A DNA stretch of 64,000 nucleotides from UBA11740 sp049273695 (GCA_049273695.1 JBASRE010000050.1:62001-126000); one strand, 5' to 3'. Counted from the first letter of the stretch, positions 1-8,675 are shown. Translations and numbers: made by a program. Notes: generated by a model from the letters alone, not told the origin.

Positions 1-372
1 GAACCGGTGCGCGCCAGTTTCAAGACGGGCAAGCCTTTGGAATGGATTCGCGTGCACGACTTGCCGGACTACGCATATTTCAATCACTCGATTCACGTGA
101 ATAAAGGCGTCGGCTGTTCGACGTGTCACGGGCGCATCGATGAAATGCCGGTCGTCTATCAGACGGCATCGTTGCAGATGGAGTGGTGCCTCGAATGTCA
201 TCGCACGCCCGAGCTTTACGTGCGACCGCAGGAAAAAGTATTCGACATGGAATGGCAGCCGCCTGCGAACCAGAAAGATGAAGGGGCAAGGTTGGTACAG
301 AAGTACAACATTCAGACCAAGACGAATAAGGGTCAAAGTGTTTTGACGAGCTGTTCAACTTGTCATCGGTAA
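1..372 (+). CDS. actA: ACIII subunit A, multiheme cytochrome c (3' part)
   Basis: The reading frame is open at the left edge, so only the last 123 residues are visible and the gene starts outside the window. Three CxxCH haem c sites are seen: CSTCH near visible residue 40, CLECH near 66 and CSTCH five residues from the end. ActA of alternative complex III is a pentahaem periplasmic cytochrome anchored by one N-terminal helix; the remaining haem sites would lie upstream. Identity rests on the haem motifs and on the gene order that follows (actB-C-D-E-F). It would pass electrons between quinol-oxidising ACIII subunits and the downstream cytochromes. An inverted repeat separates it from actB. 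Confidence 0.85.
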   Translation, partial: EPVRASFKTGKPLEWIRVHDLPDYAYFNHSIHVNKGVGCSTCHGRIDEMPVVYQTASLQMEWCLECHRTPELYVRPQEKVFDMEWQPPANQKDEGARLVQKYNIQTKTNKGQSVLTSCSTCHR

Positions 373-432
373 GTGGCACAGACTTCAGTCTGTGAATTCA
401 ACGTGGAAACCACAGACTAAAGTCTGTGCCAC
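373..432. repeat. Inverted repeat, 22-bp arms, between actA and actB
   Basis: Arms at 373-394 and 411-432 differ by one base, and each arm contains a shorter imperfect palindrome around 'acagact'. It ends just before the actB start at 440, so the mRNA would fold into a strong hairpin between the two cistrons. Confidence 0.85.
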
Positions 433-439
433 AAAGCTA

Positions 440-3400
440 ATGAGTAACGATCGTCACATCAATTTTAAGCTGCTGCGCGACCGCATCTTGTCAGAACCCC
501 GACCTGTCGGAGTAGCGGGCGGGCCGTCGTCGCCCAAAGAGTACTGGCGCTCGCTCGAAGATCTCGCAGATTCGCCAATCGTCGAAGAGTTCGTGCGGCG
601 CGAGTTCCCGCACGCCGCGGACGAATGGAATGACCCGCTCGAGCGCAGAACGTTCCTGAAGATCATGGGCGCGTCGCTCGCGCTCGCGGGCTTGAGTGGT
701 TGCGTCATCCAACCGCCTGAGAAGGTTGTTCCATACGTTCGCCAACCTGAAGAACTAATCCCCGGTAAAGGGTTGTTCTTTGCCACCGCCTTCACCCTCG
801 GCGGTGTTGCACTGCCTCTGCTCGTGCGCAGCAACGAAGGACGGCCGACGAAGATCGAAGGCAATCCCGAACATCCGAGCAGCGGCGGCTCAACCGCTTC
901 CGACATTTTTTCGCAGGCGTCCATCCTTTCGCTTTACGATCCCGATCGTTCGCAGACGCCGCTATATCGCGGCGAAACGCGCCCCTGGACAACATTCGTC
1001 GCTGAGATTCGTTCGCTGATTGAAAAAGAAAACGATGGCATCCGGGCGAAGCGCGGCGCGGGTCTGCGCTTTCTGACTGAGACGATTACGTCGCCGACGC
1101 TCGCCGCGCAGCTTAAGCAAATCCTCACGGACTTTCCTGAAGCGAAGTGGCATCAGTACGAGCCCGTCAATCGTGACAACGCGCGCGCCGGCGCGATCAT
1201 GGCGGTCGGCCAGGACGTACATACGACGTACGACTTCAGCAAAGCCGATCGGATTCTTTCGCTCGGATCGGATTTTCTGAACGGGCATCCGGAGAATCTG
1301 CGCTACGCGCGAGAGTACGCGCGTCGCCGCGGCGTCGATCGCAACCAGACGGAGATGAATCGGCTGTATGTGATCGAGAGCACGCCAACCTTGACGGGTG
1401 CGAACGCGGATCATCGATTTTCGGTAAAGCCGAGTGAGGCTCTCAAACTCACCGAAGCGCTGGCTACCATCGTCGGCTCGATCGTGTCGACGCGCGTTGT
1501 AGACAGTCTGTTGCCACCATGGCTCGCGGCGCTTGCGCGAGACTTACAGGCCCACAAAGGCTCGAGCATTATTACTGTGGGCGATGAACAACCGCCGGTT
1601 GTTCACGCCATGGCCCACGCGATGAATGCTGCCCTCGACAACCTCGGCAAGACAGTCTTCTACAACGATCCCATCGAAGCGAACCCGGTAGATCAAACCC
1701 AGTCGCTGCGCGAGCTCGTTGCTGACATCGACGGCGGCAGAGTTGAAACGCTGGTCATCATCGGCGGCAATCCGGCTTACGACACGCCAATCGATCTCAG
1801 GCTCGATCTTAATCGGCTGAACAAGGTGAAGCTGCGCGCGCACCTGAGCCTTTACAACAACGAAACGTCGGACATCTGTCATTGGCACATTCCCGCCGCG
1901 CACTATCTCGAATCATGGGGCGACACACGCACGTTCGACGGGACCGTTACGCTCGTGCAGCCTCTGATCGCGCCGCTTTACGACGGCAAGACCGCGCACG
2001 AAATGCTCGCGCTGCTCTCGGATAACTACGACAAGAAGCCTTATGAAATTGTGAAAGAGTATTGGCGGAGTTCAGGGGGTAGGAGTCAGGGATCAGGGGC
2101 CGGAGCGACGTCGGTGAACCGGAGCAATGAGGTCAGTACCGGGAGCGGTAGCGACCGGGTCGCAGAAGCAGGCGGGACGCCTGCGAACCGCCCGCAGGAT
2201 GCAGGCGTTCCTGCAGATTTCGATTCATCCTGGCGCAGGTGGCTGCACGATGGGTTCATTCCCAACACCGCGCTGCCGGCGAAAACGGTCGCCGCGAAGT
2301 CAGATTTGGCGAGCTCGCTAAACCAGGAAGCAGGCAGGATGCCTGCGCTCCCAGAGGACACTTACGAACTCGTCTTCCGCTCCGATCCGTCAATCTACGA
2401 CGGCCGCTTCGCGAACAATGGCTGGTTGCAGGAGCTGCCAAAGCCGCTCACGAAAGTCACTTGGGACAACGTCGCGTACGTTAGTCCGGCCACCGCGCAA
2501 AAGCTCGGCGTGACCCCTCCGAATTACGAAGAAGATAAGAAGGGCAAGCAGGCCTTCGTCGATATGGTTCAGCTGGGGCTGGGCGACAAGACGGTCAGCA
2601 AATCAGTTCCCGTTTGGGTGATGCCCGGTCAGCCGGATGACGTCATCACGATTCATCTCGGCTATGGACGATCGCTCGGCGGACGCATCGCGCCGAACCT
2701 CGGCTTCAGCGCGTACGACATTCGTCGTTCAGACATGCCCTGGAGTGCGGCCGGCGCGTGGGTCAACAAGACCGGTCAGCGATACGAACTCGCGACCACG
2801 CAAGTGCACTTCAGTTTGCAAGCGCCGTCCGAGACGAAGCCGCGCGACATCCTGCGCGAATATTCGGTCACGGAATACGAGCACGACAAAGATCACCTGC
2901 GCGAAGAGCAGGCGCATTTAAGAGAAGAGCTGCACGAACTCTCGCTGTATCCCGAATTCGATTACAAGAACCAGGGTCTGGGTTACGCGTGGGGCATGTC
3001 GATCGACTTGAACAGTTGTATCGGCTGCAACGGTTGCATGGTCGCTTGCCAGGCTGAAAACAACATTCCGATCGTCGGCAAGGAGCAGGTCGCGCGCGGC
3101 CGCTCGATGCATTGGATTCGTGTCGATTCTTATTTCAAAGGCGAAGAGGCGAAACCGGAAGGGCCATTCTTCCAGCCCGTGCCGTGCATGCATTGCGAAA
3201 ACGCGCCGTGCGAGCCGGTCTGTCCCGTGCATGCGACGGTCCACAGCGCCGAAGGCCTGAACGACATGGTTTACAACCGCTGCGTCGGCACGAAGTACTG
3301 TTCGAACAACTGCCCGTACAAAGTGCGCCGCTTCAACTTTTTCCTTTACAACGATTGGGACACGCCGACTTATCAATTGATGCGCAATCCGGACGTGTCG

Positions 3401-3697
3401 GTACGCAGCCGCGGCGTGATGGAGAAGTGCACCTACTGCGTACAGCGAATTCAGGCCTCGAAGATTCAGTCAGAGATTGAAGGCCGTCCGGTGCGCGACG
3501 GCGAGATCGTGACGGCGTGCCAGCAGGTTTGCCCGACGGAAGCGATCGTGTTCGGCAACATCAACGATCCGAACAGCAAGGTTTCGAAATTAAAAGCGCT
3601 CGAGCGCGATTACGGATTGCTCGCTGAACTGAACACGCGGCCAAGGACAACATATTTGGCGGCGTTGCGGAATCCGAATCCGGAAATCAAATCTTGA
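440..3697 (+). CDS. actB: ACIII subunit B, molybdopterin-type and 4Fe-4S fusion
   Basis: The product has 1085 residues from ATG 440. A GTG at 392 is in frame, but it would translate the preceding palindrome. A Tat-like motif RRTFLKI lies near residue 69, followed by a hydrophobic stretch and a cysteine (LSGC) that could be lipidated. The long middle part belongs to the molybdopterin oxidoreductase fold; in ACIII structures this domain carries no cofactor. The C-terminal third is a NrfC-like ferredoxin with cysteine clusters CIGCNGC, CMHCENAPC, CVGTKYCSNNC and CTYC/CQQVC, fitting the four cubane and 3Fe-4S centres of ActB. Residues about 545-592 and 630-638 are encoded by inserted palindromic repeats and look like low-complexity linkers. 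Confidence 0.93.
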   Translation: MSNDRHINFKLLRDRILSEPRPVGVAGGPSSPKEYWRSLEDLADSPIVEEFVRREFPHAADEWNDPLERRTFLKIMGASLALAGLSGCVIQPPEKVVPYVRQPEELIPGKGLFFATAFTLGGVALPLLVRSNEGRPTKIEGNPEHPSSGGSTASDIFSQASILSLYDPDRSQTPLYRGETRPWTTFVAEIRSLIEKENDGIRAKRGAGLRFLTETITSPTLAAQLKQILTDFPEAKWHQYEPVNRDNARAGAIMAVGQDVHTTYDFSKADRILSLGSDFLNGHPENLRYAREYARRRGVDRNQTEMNRLYVIESTPTLTGANADHRFSVKPSEALKLTEALATIVGSIVSTRVVDSLLPPWLAALARDLQAHKGSSIITVGDEQPPVVHAMAHAMNAALDNLGKTVFYNDPIEANPVDQTQSLRELVADIDGGRVETLVIIGGNPAYDTPIDLRLDLNRLNKVKLRAHLSLYNNETSDICHWHIPAAHYLESWGDTRTFDGTVTLVQPLIAPLYDGKTAHEMLALLSDNYDKKPYEIVKEYWRSSGGRSQGSGAGATSVNRSNEVSTGSGSDRVAEAGGTPANRPQDAGVPADFDSSWRRWLHDGFIPNTALPAKTVAAKSDLASSLNQEAGRMPALPEDTYELVFRSDPSIYDGRFANNGWLQELPKPLTKVTWDNVAYVSPATAQKLGVTPPNYEEDKKGKQAFVDMVQLGLGDKTVSKSVPVWVMPGQPDDVITIHLGYGRSLGGRIAPNLGFSAYDIRRSDMPWSAAGAWVNKTGQRYELATTQVHFSLQAPSETKPRDILREYSVTEYEHDKDHLREEQAHLREELHELSLYPEFDYKNQGLGYAWGMSIDLNSCIGCNGCMVACQAENNIPIVGKEQVARGRSMHWIRVDSYFKGEEAKPEGPFFQPVPCMHCENAPCEPVCPVHATVHSAEGLNDMVYNRCVGTKYCSNNCPYKVRRFNFFLYNDWDTPTYQLMRNPDVSVRSRGVMEKCTYCVQRIQASKIQSEIEGRPVRDGEIVTACQQVCPTEAIVFGNINDPNSKVSKLKALERDYGLLAELNTRPRTTYLAALRNPNPEIKS
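2074..2216. repeat. Repeat cluster inserted in frame within actB
   Basis: This part of actB is a mosaic of repeat units found elsewhere in the window. One is a 'gtcagtaccgggagcggtag' unit (also at 28481 and, as reverse complement, in prmA). Another is an imperfect palindrome 'caggcgggacgcctgc' / 'gcaggatgcaggcg'. It reads through as a Ser/Gly/Ala-rich peptide and does not break the frame. Confidence 0.75.
2330..2353. repeat. Short palindromic unit inside actB
   Basis: The palindrome 'gcaggcaggatgcctgc' plus 'gctccc' resembles a unit at 47671-47700 ('gcgggcatcctgcccgc'). It is translated as a short linker in ActB. Confidence 0.55.
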
Positions 3698-3718
3698 ACT
3701 GAAATCTAGGATTCGCTT

Positions 3719-3817
3719 TTTGTTCTTTGTACTTCGTTCTTTGTACTTGGTCGTCTAGCCGAGTTGAACGCTCAACATTAAAAACGGAACAAAGCAACAA
3801 GTTCAAAGTACAAAGCA
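3719..3817. repeat. Imperfect inverted repeat between actB and actC
   Basis: The left part (3719-3750) carries the phrase 'ttctttgtac' twice. The right part (about 3786-3817) carries the complementary 'caaagtacaaag' and 'aacaaagcaaca'. It fills most of the 133-bp gap. Confidence 0.65.
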
Positions 3818-3830
3818 CGCTTTTCTGAGA

Positions 3831-5213
3831 ATGGACGAACCACGCGACCAACACACATCGATTCACGGGACGCATCCCGTGGTCGGGACTGAGCTGACCT
3901 TCGGCTCAGTCACCGACAAAATCAGCTCGATCGTCTTGAAGCGCAAGACGCCGATTGGCTGGTTCGTCGGTTTTGCGATCTCGTTCGTGTTGTTCCAGTT
4001 GTTGCTCCTGACGATCACCAGCCTCCTGTTTGAAGGCATTGGTTTGTGGGGGGTCAACGTGCCGGTGGCGTGGGGCCTCGACATTCTGAACTTCGTCTGG
4101 TGGATCGGAATTGGTCACGCGGGCACTTTGATTTCGGCGATTCTGCTGTTGCTGCGACAGAAGTGGCGCACCTCGATCAACCGATTCGCTGAAGCGATGA
4201 CCTTATTCGCCGTCGCGCAGGCGGGAATGTTTCCCATCATGCACCTCGGCCGGCCGTGGCTCGCGTACTGGCTGTTTCCGTATCCGAACACGATGGGCAT
4301 CTGGCCGCAGTTCCGCAGTCCTTTGATGTGGGACGTGTTTGCGGTTTCGACTTATGCGACCGTGTCGGCGCTGTTTTGGTTCATTGGATTGATTCCCGAT
4401 TTCGCCACGCTGCGCGACCGCGCGAAGAGCAAAGCGTTCCGAATGATTTACGGAATGTTGGCGATGGGCTGGCGCGGTTCCGCGCGACACTGGCATCGCT
4501 ACGAGATGGCTTACCTGCTGCTCGCCGGGTTGGCGACGCCGCTCGTGCTTTCCGTGCACACCATCGTCAGCTTCGACTTTGCCGTCGGCATTATTCCGGG
4601 ATGGCACGCGACGATCTTTCCACCCTACTTCGTGGCCGGCGCGATCTACGCGGGCTTCGCCATGGTTTTGCTGCTGACGATTCCGTTGCGGCTGGTTTAC
4701 GGCCTTGAGAGCTTCATCACCATGCGTCACATGCACAACATGGCGAAGGTGATGCTCGCGACCGGCCTAATCGTTGTGTACGGCTACATGATGGAAGCGT
4801 TCTTCGGCTGGTACAGCGGTAACCCGTACGAGAGTTTCATGATTTGGAACCGCATGCACGGGCCTTACGCCCTCTACTACTGGGCGCTGATTCTGTGCAA
4901 CGGGCTGGTGCCGCAACTGCTTTGGATTAAGAAAGTGCGATCGAATCTGCTGGCGCTGTGGCTGATTTCGTTCGTGGTAAGCATCGGGATGTGGCTGGAA
5001 AGATTCGTGATCGTCGTCACAAGTTTGCATCGCGAATACCTGCCGTCGTCGTGGGGATTCTACGAACCGACGCGTTGGGATTGGGCGATGTTCATCGGCA
5101 CGATCGGATTCTTTCTCAGCCTGGTGTTTCTGTTTATTCGCTTCCTGCCGATGATTTCGATTTTTGAGATGCGCACGATTTTACCGGAAGCGGAGGTTGA
5201 GGAAGAAAAGTAA
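3831..5213 (+). CDS. actC: ACIII subunit C, NrfD-family membrane quinol subunit
   Basis: 460 residues from ATG 3831. After a soluble N-terminus of about 40 residues the protein consists of many long hydrophobic segments, matching the ten-helix NrfD/PsrC family. In ACIII, ActC is the integral subunit holding the proposed quinol site next to the ActB 3Fe-4S cluster. Polar and charged residues within helices (for example in the WWIGIGHAGTLISA region near residue 90) are typical of the quinol pocket. It lies between actB and actD, as in other ACIII operons. A perfect 24-bp inverted repeat follows. Confidence 0.93.
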   Translation: MDEPRDQHTSIHGTHPVVGTELTFGSVTDKISSIVLKRKTPIGWFVGFAISFVLFQLLLLTITSLLFEGIGLWGVNVPVAWGLDILNFVWWIGIGHAGTLISAILLLLRQKWRTSINRFAEAMTLFAVAQAGMFPIMHLGRPWLAYWLFPYPNTMGIWPQFRSPLMWDVFAVSTYATVSALFWFIGLIPDFATLRDRAKSKAFRMIYGMLAMGWRGSARHWHRYEMAYLLLAGLATPLVLSVHTIVSFDFAVGIIPGWHATIFPPYFVAGAIYAGFAMVLLLTIPLRLVYGLESFITMRHMHNMAKVMLATGLIVVYGYMMEAFFGWYSGNPYESFMIWNRMHGPYALYYWALILCNGLVPQLLWIKKVRSNLLALWLISFVVSIGMWLERFVIVVTSLHREYLPSSWGFYEPTRWDWAMFIGTIGFFLSLVFLFIRFLPMISIFEMRTILPEAEVEEEK

Positions 5214-5226
5214 GAAAAGACTTATT

Positions 5227-5340
5227 TGACATTTGGCATTTGAGATTTGGCATTTTGAAAATTCTATTGCGCGATTCGATGGCGTTGGCACGCTCGGTTC
5301 TTCAAATGTCGAGATACCAAATCTCAAATGCCAAATGTCA
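5227..5340. repeat. Perfect 24-bp inverted repeat between actC and actD
   Basis: Arms 5227-5250 and 5317-5340 are exact reverse complements, built from the phrase 'catttggcatttgagatttgg'. The loop is 66 bp. Confidence 0.9.
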
Positions 5341-5357
5341 GATAGCTCTGTTGCTTC

Positions 5358-5906
5358 ATGAAGAAAGCTGACACACAACCGAAGCTCTACGGCGTCATGG
5401 CCCAGTTCGATAATCCGAGTCAGCTGGTCGCGGCGGCGCGCTCTGCGTACGAGGCGGGCTATCGGCAGATTAACGGCTACTCGCCGTTTCCGATCGAAGA
5501 ATTGGACGAAGCGATTGGTTTCAAGCGTACGACGCTGCCGTACATTGTGTTTGCGGGTGGGGTGTTGGGCGCCCTCGGCGGCTTCTTCATGCAGTACTGG
5601 ATGGAAGTGGTGGACTATCCCCTCATCGTGGGAGGCAAACCATTCAATAGCTGGCCGGCGTTCATTCCGATCACTTTTGAATGCACGATTCTGGGAGCCG
5701 CGTTCGCGGCCGTGTTCGGCATGTTGGCGCTGAACAAGCTGCCGCAGCCCTATCACCCGGTTTTCAACGCGCCGAGCTTTGCCCTGGCGACGCGCGACAG
5801 TTTCTTCCTGGTGATCGAAGCAAAGGATGTGAAGTTCAAGCACGATGAAGCCGTGCGGTTTCTGAAGAATTTGGACCCGAGGGAAGTGGTGGATGTTGAG
5901 CTTTAA
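5358..5906 (+). CDS. actD: ACIII subunit D (DUF3341)
   Basis: 182 residues from ATG 5358. The N-terminal ~60 residues are soluble (LYGVMAQFDNPSQLVAAA, then GYRQINGYSPFPIEELDEA, the typical DUF3341 opening). Two hydrophobic segments follow near residues 60-80 and 100-125, then a short soluble tail. ActD is a small two-helix subunit of ACIII that packs against ActC/ActF. Length, fold and position between actC and actE all fit. Confidence 0.92.
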   Translation: MKKADTQPKLYGVMAQFDNPSQLVAAARSAYEAGYRQINGYSPFPIEELDEAIGFKRTTLPYIVFAGGVLGALGGFFMQYWMEVVDYPLIVGGKPFNSWPAFIPITFECTILGAAFAAVFGMLALNKLPQPYHPVFNAPSFALATRDSFFLVIEAKDVKFKHDEAVRFLKNLDPREVVDVEL

Positions 5907-5910
5907 GAAA

Positions 5911-6142
5911 GTGAGCAGTGAGCAGTGAGCGGTGAGCAGTTATTTGGAGTGAGACGGCAATCCCGATTGTTATCGGGAGACACCGCTTTGCTTTCGCCGT
6001 GTGCTTCGGCCGATCCAAAGCGCCGTCGCCGCAACGCTGCCACCCCAGCGGGGCTGCCCCGCTGGGGACCCCGGCCTAATCCGGCACACTCCAGATTGGT
6101 GCTAGTTCTCTTACTGCTCACTGCTCACTGCTCACTGCTCAC
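5911..6142. repeat. Inverted repeat made of 'gtgagca' tandem units
   Basis: The left arm (5911-5940) and right arm (6113-6142) are 30 bp with one mismatch; each is a run of the 7-mer gtgagca/tgctcac. Between them lies another palindrome (6043-6067) of the 'ccccagcgggg' family. The right arm is translated as the signal-peptide core of ActE. Confidence 0.9.
6043..6067. repeat. 'ccccagcgggg' palindrome
   Basis: A near-perfect palindrome whose arms are CCCCAGCGGGG and CCCCGCTGGGG. Related copies are at 29694-29718 and 42366-42386, and one lies inside the prmA insertion (about 19162-19186). Confidence 0.85.
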
Positions 6143-6704
6143 CGGTTGCCGCCGAGACATGCAGGATCAGCCGCGCATGAAACCGTATCGGGCGAACTCG
6201 TTTCAAAATGGTTCGCAACCGCTGGTTGAAGGCACAGTGCCGCGCGGTTACTTGAGAGAGAATCGCGAATTCTATTTTGGAAAGAAATTAACGGCAGGAA
6301 GTCTGAGCGGAGAGCAGCAAAGTCAGCGACCCGGCGAAACAACGCCCGGCACCGGCCTCACCGCTTTTCCGGACGATGTCGAGACGATTCCAATGACGAT
6401 TACGAAGGCGGATTTGGATCGCGGACAGGAGCGCTACAACATCTACTGCTCGGTCTGTCATGGGATGACGGGTTACGGCGACGGGATTGTCGCGCGTCGC
6501 GGATTCAATCGGCCTTCGCCGGCGAGTTATCACCAGGATCGTCTGCGCCAGGCGCCGGTCGGACATTTCTTTGACGTTATGACGAACGGCTGGGGCGCCA
6601 TGCCGAGCTACGCTTCGCAAGTTCCCGTCGAAGATCGCTGGCGCATCGCCGCATACGTTCGCGCTTTGCAGTTGAGTCAGATGAAGCAGCAGGAAACGAA
6701 GTGA
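6099..6704 (+). CDS. actE: ACIII subunit E, monohaem cytochrome c lipoprotein
   Basis: 201 residues if started at GTG 6099 (TTG 6096 is equally possible; an in-frame GTG at 5925 would translate the upstream repeats). From 6099 the protein opens with a hydrophobic stretch ending in LLTGC, a good lipobox. The stretch is encoded by the right arm of the 'tgctcac' inverted repeat. One haem c site, CSVCHG, lies near residue 120, followed by GYGDGIVARRGF. A methionine in the NGWGAMPSYA segment is the likely second haem ligand. ActE is the lipid-anchored monohaem cytochrome of ACIII and probably hands electrons to the oxidase. Start-site confidence is low. Confidence 0.85.
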   Translation: MLVLLLLTAHCSLLTGCRRDMQDQPRMKPYRANSFQNGSQPLVEGTVPRGYLRENREFYFGKKLTAGSLSGEQQSQRPGETTPGTGLTAFPDDVETIPMTITKADLDRGQERYNIYCSVCHGMTGYGDGIVARRGFNRPSPASYHQDRLRQAPVGHFFDVMTNGWGAMPSYASQVPVEDRWRIAAYVRALQLSQMKQQETK

Positions 6705-6710
6705 TTCTAA

Positions 6711-6804
6711 GCCCCTCTCCGCTAGCGGAGAGGGGTTGGGGGAGAGGTTAAGGCACGACGGCCAACCCCACCCCTTTATCCCCTCCCCGCGTGCGGAGAG
6801 GGGA
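6711..6804. repeat. Hairpin repeat between actE and actF
   Basis: A perfect 11-bp-stem hairpin lies at 6712-6735 (CCCCTCTCCGC TA GCGGAGAGGGG). A second, partly complementary half follows at about 6770-6804. A related repeat forms the 3' end of the gene at 40819. Confidence 0.85.
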
Positions 6805-6818
6805 AACCCAAAGAGCTT

Positions 6819-8003
6819 ATGATTCAGGGCTACACACCTCCGGCAGATCTTACTCGCGTGCGCAACATCGCGCTCGGCGTCGGCATTGTGTTTACGCTCG
6901 TGATGATCGTGGGCGCGCTATTCGATCGCCCACATTTCTTTCACGGTTATCTGGTTGGATACATTTTCTGGGTCGGCATCACCGTCGGCAGTCTGGCGCT
7001 GCTCATGCTGCAACACTTAACCGGCGGCGCATGGGGACTGGTCATCCGTCGCGTGCTCGAAGCTTCTACGCGCACGCTGCCGCTGATGATTCTGCTGTTT
7101 GTGCCGATCATCATCGGCCTCAATCACATTTATGCGTGGACCGATCCGGCGGTCATGAATAAGACGGAGGCGTTGCAGAAAAAGGCCGCCGCATATCTGA
7201 ATCCGTCGTTCTTCATCATTCGCGCGGCGATCTATTTCGCCATCTGGTCGGCTCTGGCCATGGTTTTGAACTGGCTCTCGCTTCAGCAAGACCGCGGCGC
7301 GGGACGAAAAGTAAAGAAGAAGATGCAGATGGTTAGCGGCCCGGGACTCGGATTTCTAATCCTGAGCGTCACGTTTGCGGCGGTTGATTGGGCGATGTCG
7401 CTTGATCCGGCGTGGTACTCAACCATCTACGGATTGATTTTTGTCGCCTCCTGGAGCTTGAGTGCGCTCGCGTTTACCACTTTGGTGATGACCTGGTTGT
7501 CGGTGCGCGCGCCGATGAACACAGTCGTCCAGCGGTCGCATTATCACGATTGGGGAAACCTGACGCTGGCGCTGGTAATGCTTTGGACGTACTTCGCGTT
7601 CTCGCAGTACTTGATCATCTGGTCGGCAAACTTACCTGAGGAAACGACGTGGTACGTTGCGCGCGCGCGCGGCGGGTGGGGCAAGATCGCCTTAATCATC
7701 GTGATTCTGCAATTCGCATTTCCGTTCATGACGCTTTTGTCGCGGGCGACGAAAAAGAGCGCGCAGAAGTTGGCGATGCTCGCCGGTCTGATTCTGGTGA
7801 TGCGAATCCTCGATGCGATTTGGCTGGTTGAACCAACCTACAGCCACGGTCATTTTGTTTTGAACTGGATGGATTTTGTCGCGCCGATTGCGATTGGCGG
7901 ACTTTGGATCGGAATGTTCGCCTGGCAATTGCAGAAGCGGCCGCTGCTGCCGATTAACGATCCGCAATTGGAGCAGGCTTTGGTTGCACACGCAGGACAC
8001 TGA
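6819..8003 (+). CDS. actF: ACIII subunit F, NrfD-like membrane protein
   Basis: 394 residues from ATG 6819, with about ten strongly hydrophobic segments and short loops. ActF is the second NrfD-like integral subunit of ACIII, related to ActC but lacking its quinol-site residues in known structures. The gene follows actE, as in canonical actABCDEF operons. The C-terminus is soluble and short (RPLLPINDPQLEQALVAHAG). The call rests on position, length and membrane topology. Confidence 0.9.
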   Translation: MIQGYTPPADLTRVRNIALGVGIVFTLVMIVGALFDRPHFFHGYLVGYIFWVGITVGSLALLMLQHLTGGAWGLVIRRVLEASTRTLPLMILLFVPIIIGLNHIYAWTDPAVMNKTEALQKKAAAYLNPSFFIIRAAIYFAIWSALAMVLNWLSLQQDRGAGRKVKKKMQMVSGPGLGFLILSVTFAAVDWAMSLDPAWYSTIYGLIFVASWSLSALAFTTLVMTWLSVRAPMNTVVQRSHYHDWGNLTLALVMLWTYFAFSQYLIIWSANLPEETTWYVARARGGWGKIALIIVILQFAFPFMTLLSRATKKSAQKLAMLAGLILVMRILDAIWLVEPTYSHGHFVLNWMDFVAPIAIGGLWIGMFAWQLQKRPLLPINDPQLEQALVAHAGH

Positions 8004-8049
8004 GAACAGAAGGCAGACGGCAGGAGGCAGACAGCATTGGGCAGGATTG

Positions 8050-8106
8050 TTTAGAGGCGGGCTACCGCCCGCCCCTGATTCGTCGGGCAGTAGCCCGACT
8101 CTAAAC
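8050..8106. repeat. Palindromic element, 'gcgggctaccgcccgc' family
   Basis: The outer arms gtttagag / ctctaaac enclose two imperfect hairpins (gcgggctaccgcccgc and gtcgggcagtagcccgac). Full copies occur at 12551-12607 and 17778-17844, a partial copy at 55829-55882 and a half copy at 9751-9772. Confidence 0.9.
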
Positions 8107-8122
8107 GACACGGAATTCTAAA

Positions 8123-8662
8123 ATGGCAGAGCGCGATCACAAGATGCACGTCACCGAGACGCCCGACACGTCGCACATCAAGAACATCGATGTGACGCAC
8201 GAGAAGAGCGACGTTGATGTCGGCAGTATCGCGAAGTTCGTCATCGCGCTGCTGGTGCTCACGATTGCCACGCACATCGGTTTGTGGGGCATGTTTCGCC
8301 TGCTGCAAAAGCAAGAAACGGAAAAAGAGCAGACACAGCATCGGTCTCCTTTAGCGCCGACCGCTGACGAGCGCCAGCCCCCTGAACCGCGTTTGCAAGG
8401 CGCGCCGGGCTTTGCCGAAAGTCTTGAAAAAGCAGCGCCGGGCCAACACGAAGAACGCAAGTTTCAGACGGCGAACAAAGGATTCGACACGCCAAAGGAT
8501 CCGCTGTGGGAGATCAGAGTCTTGCGCAAACAATGGAATCACGTGCTGGAACACGGGCCGACCGACGAACACGGTCAACGCTTCGGCTTGCCGATCGAAC
8601 AAGCGAAGGAAGAGGTGTTGAAGCAACTGGGAAAACAGAAGGCAGAAAGCAAAAGGCCGTAG
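8123..8662 (+). CDS. Membrane-anchored protein of the ACIII-oxidase operon, unknown function
   Basis: 179 residues. A polar, histidine-containing N-terminus of about 33 residues leads into one transmembrane helix (about residues 36-57). A Pro/Gln/Glu-rich linker follows, then a charged C-terminal segment with the conserved-looking patch DPLWEIRVLRKQWNHVLEHG and an amphipathic end. No haem, copper or cysteine motif is present. It lies between actF and the SCO gene, so a role as an accessory or assembly subunit of ACIII or of the oxidase supercomplex is inferred from context only. I do not recognise a named family. Confidence 0.8.
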   Translation: MAERDHKMHVTETPDTSHIKNIDVTHEKSDVDVGSIAKFVIALLVLTIATHIGLWGMFRLLQKQETEKEQTQHRSPLAPTADERQPPEPRLQGAPGFAESLEKAAPGQHEERKFQTANKGFDTPKDPLWEIRVLRKQWNHVLEHGPTDEHGQRFGLPIEQAKEEVLKQLGKQKAESKRP

Positions 8663-8675
8663 GCAGGAAGCAACC

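Noticed and set aside
392..439. GTG at 392 as the actB start
   Set aside because: It would translate the palindrome between actA and actB; ATG 440 gives the family N-terminus.
392..3697. actB as a formate dehydrogenase or nitrate reductase
   Set aside because: The gene order, ferredoxin fusion and neighbouring actC-F identify it as the ACIII B subunit, whose molybdopterin-like domain is cofactor-free in known structures.
5925..6098. Extended N-terminus of ActE from GTG 5925
   Set aside because: The extra 58 residues translate both the upstream repeat arm and the 'ccccagcgggg' palindrome and place the lipobox about 75 residues in, too far for an export signal.
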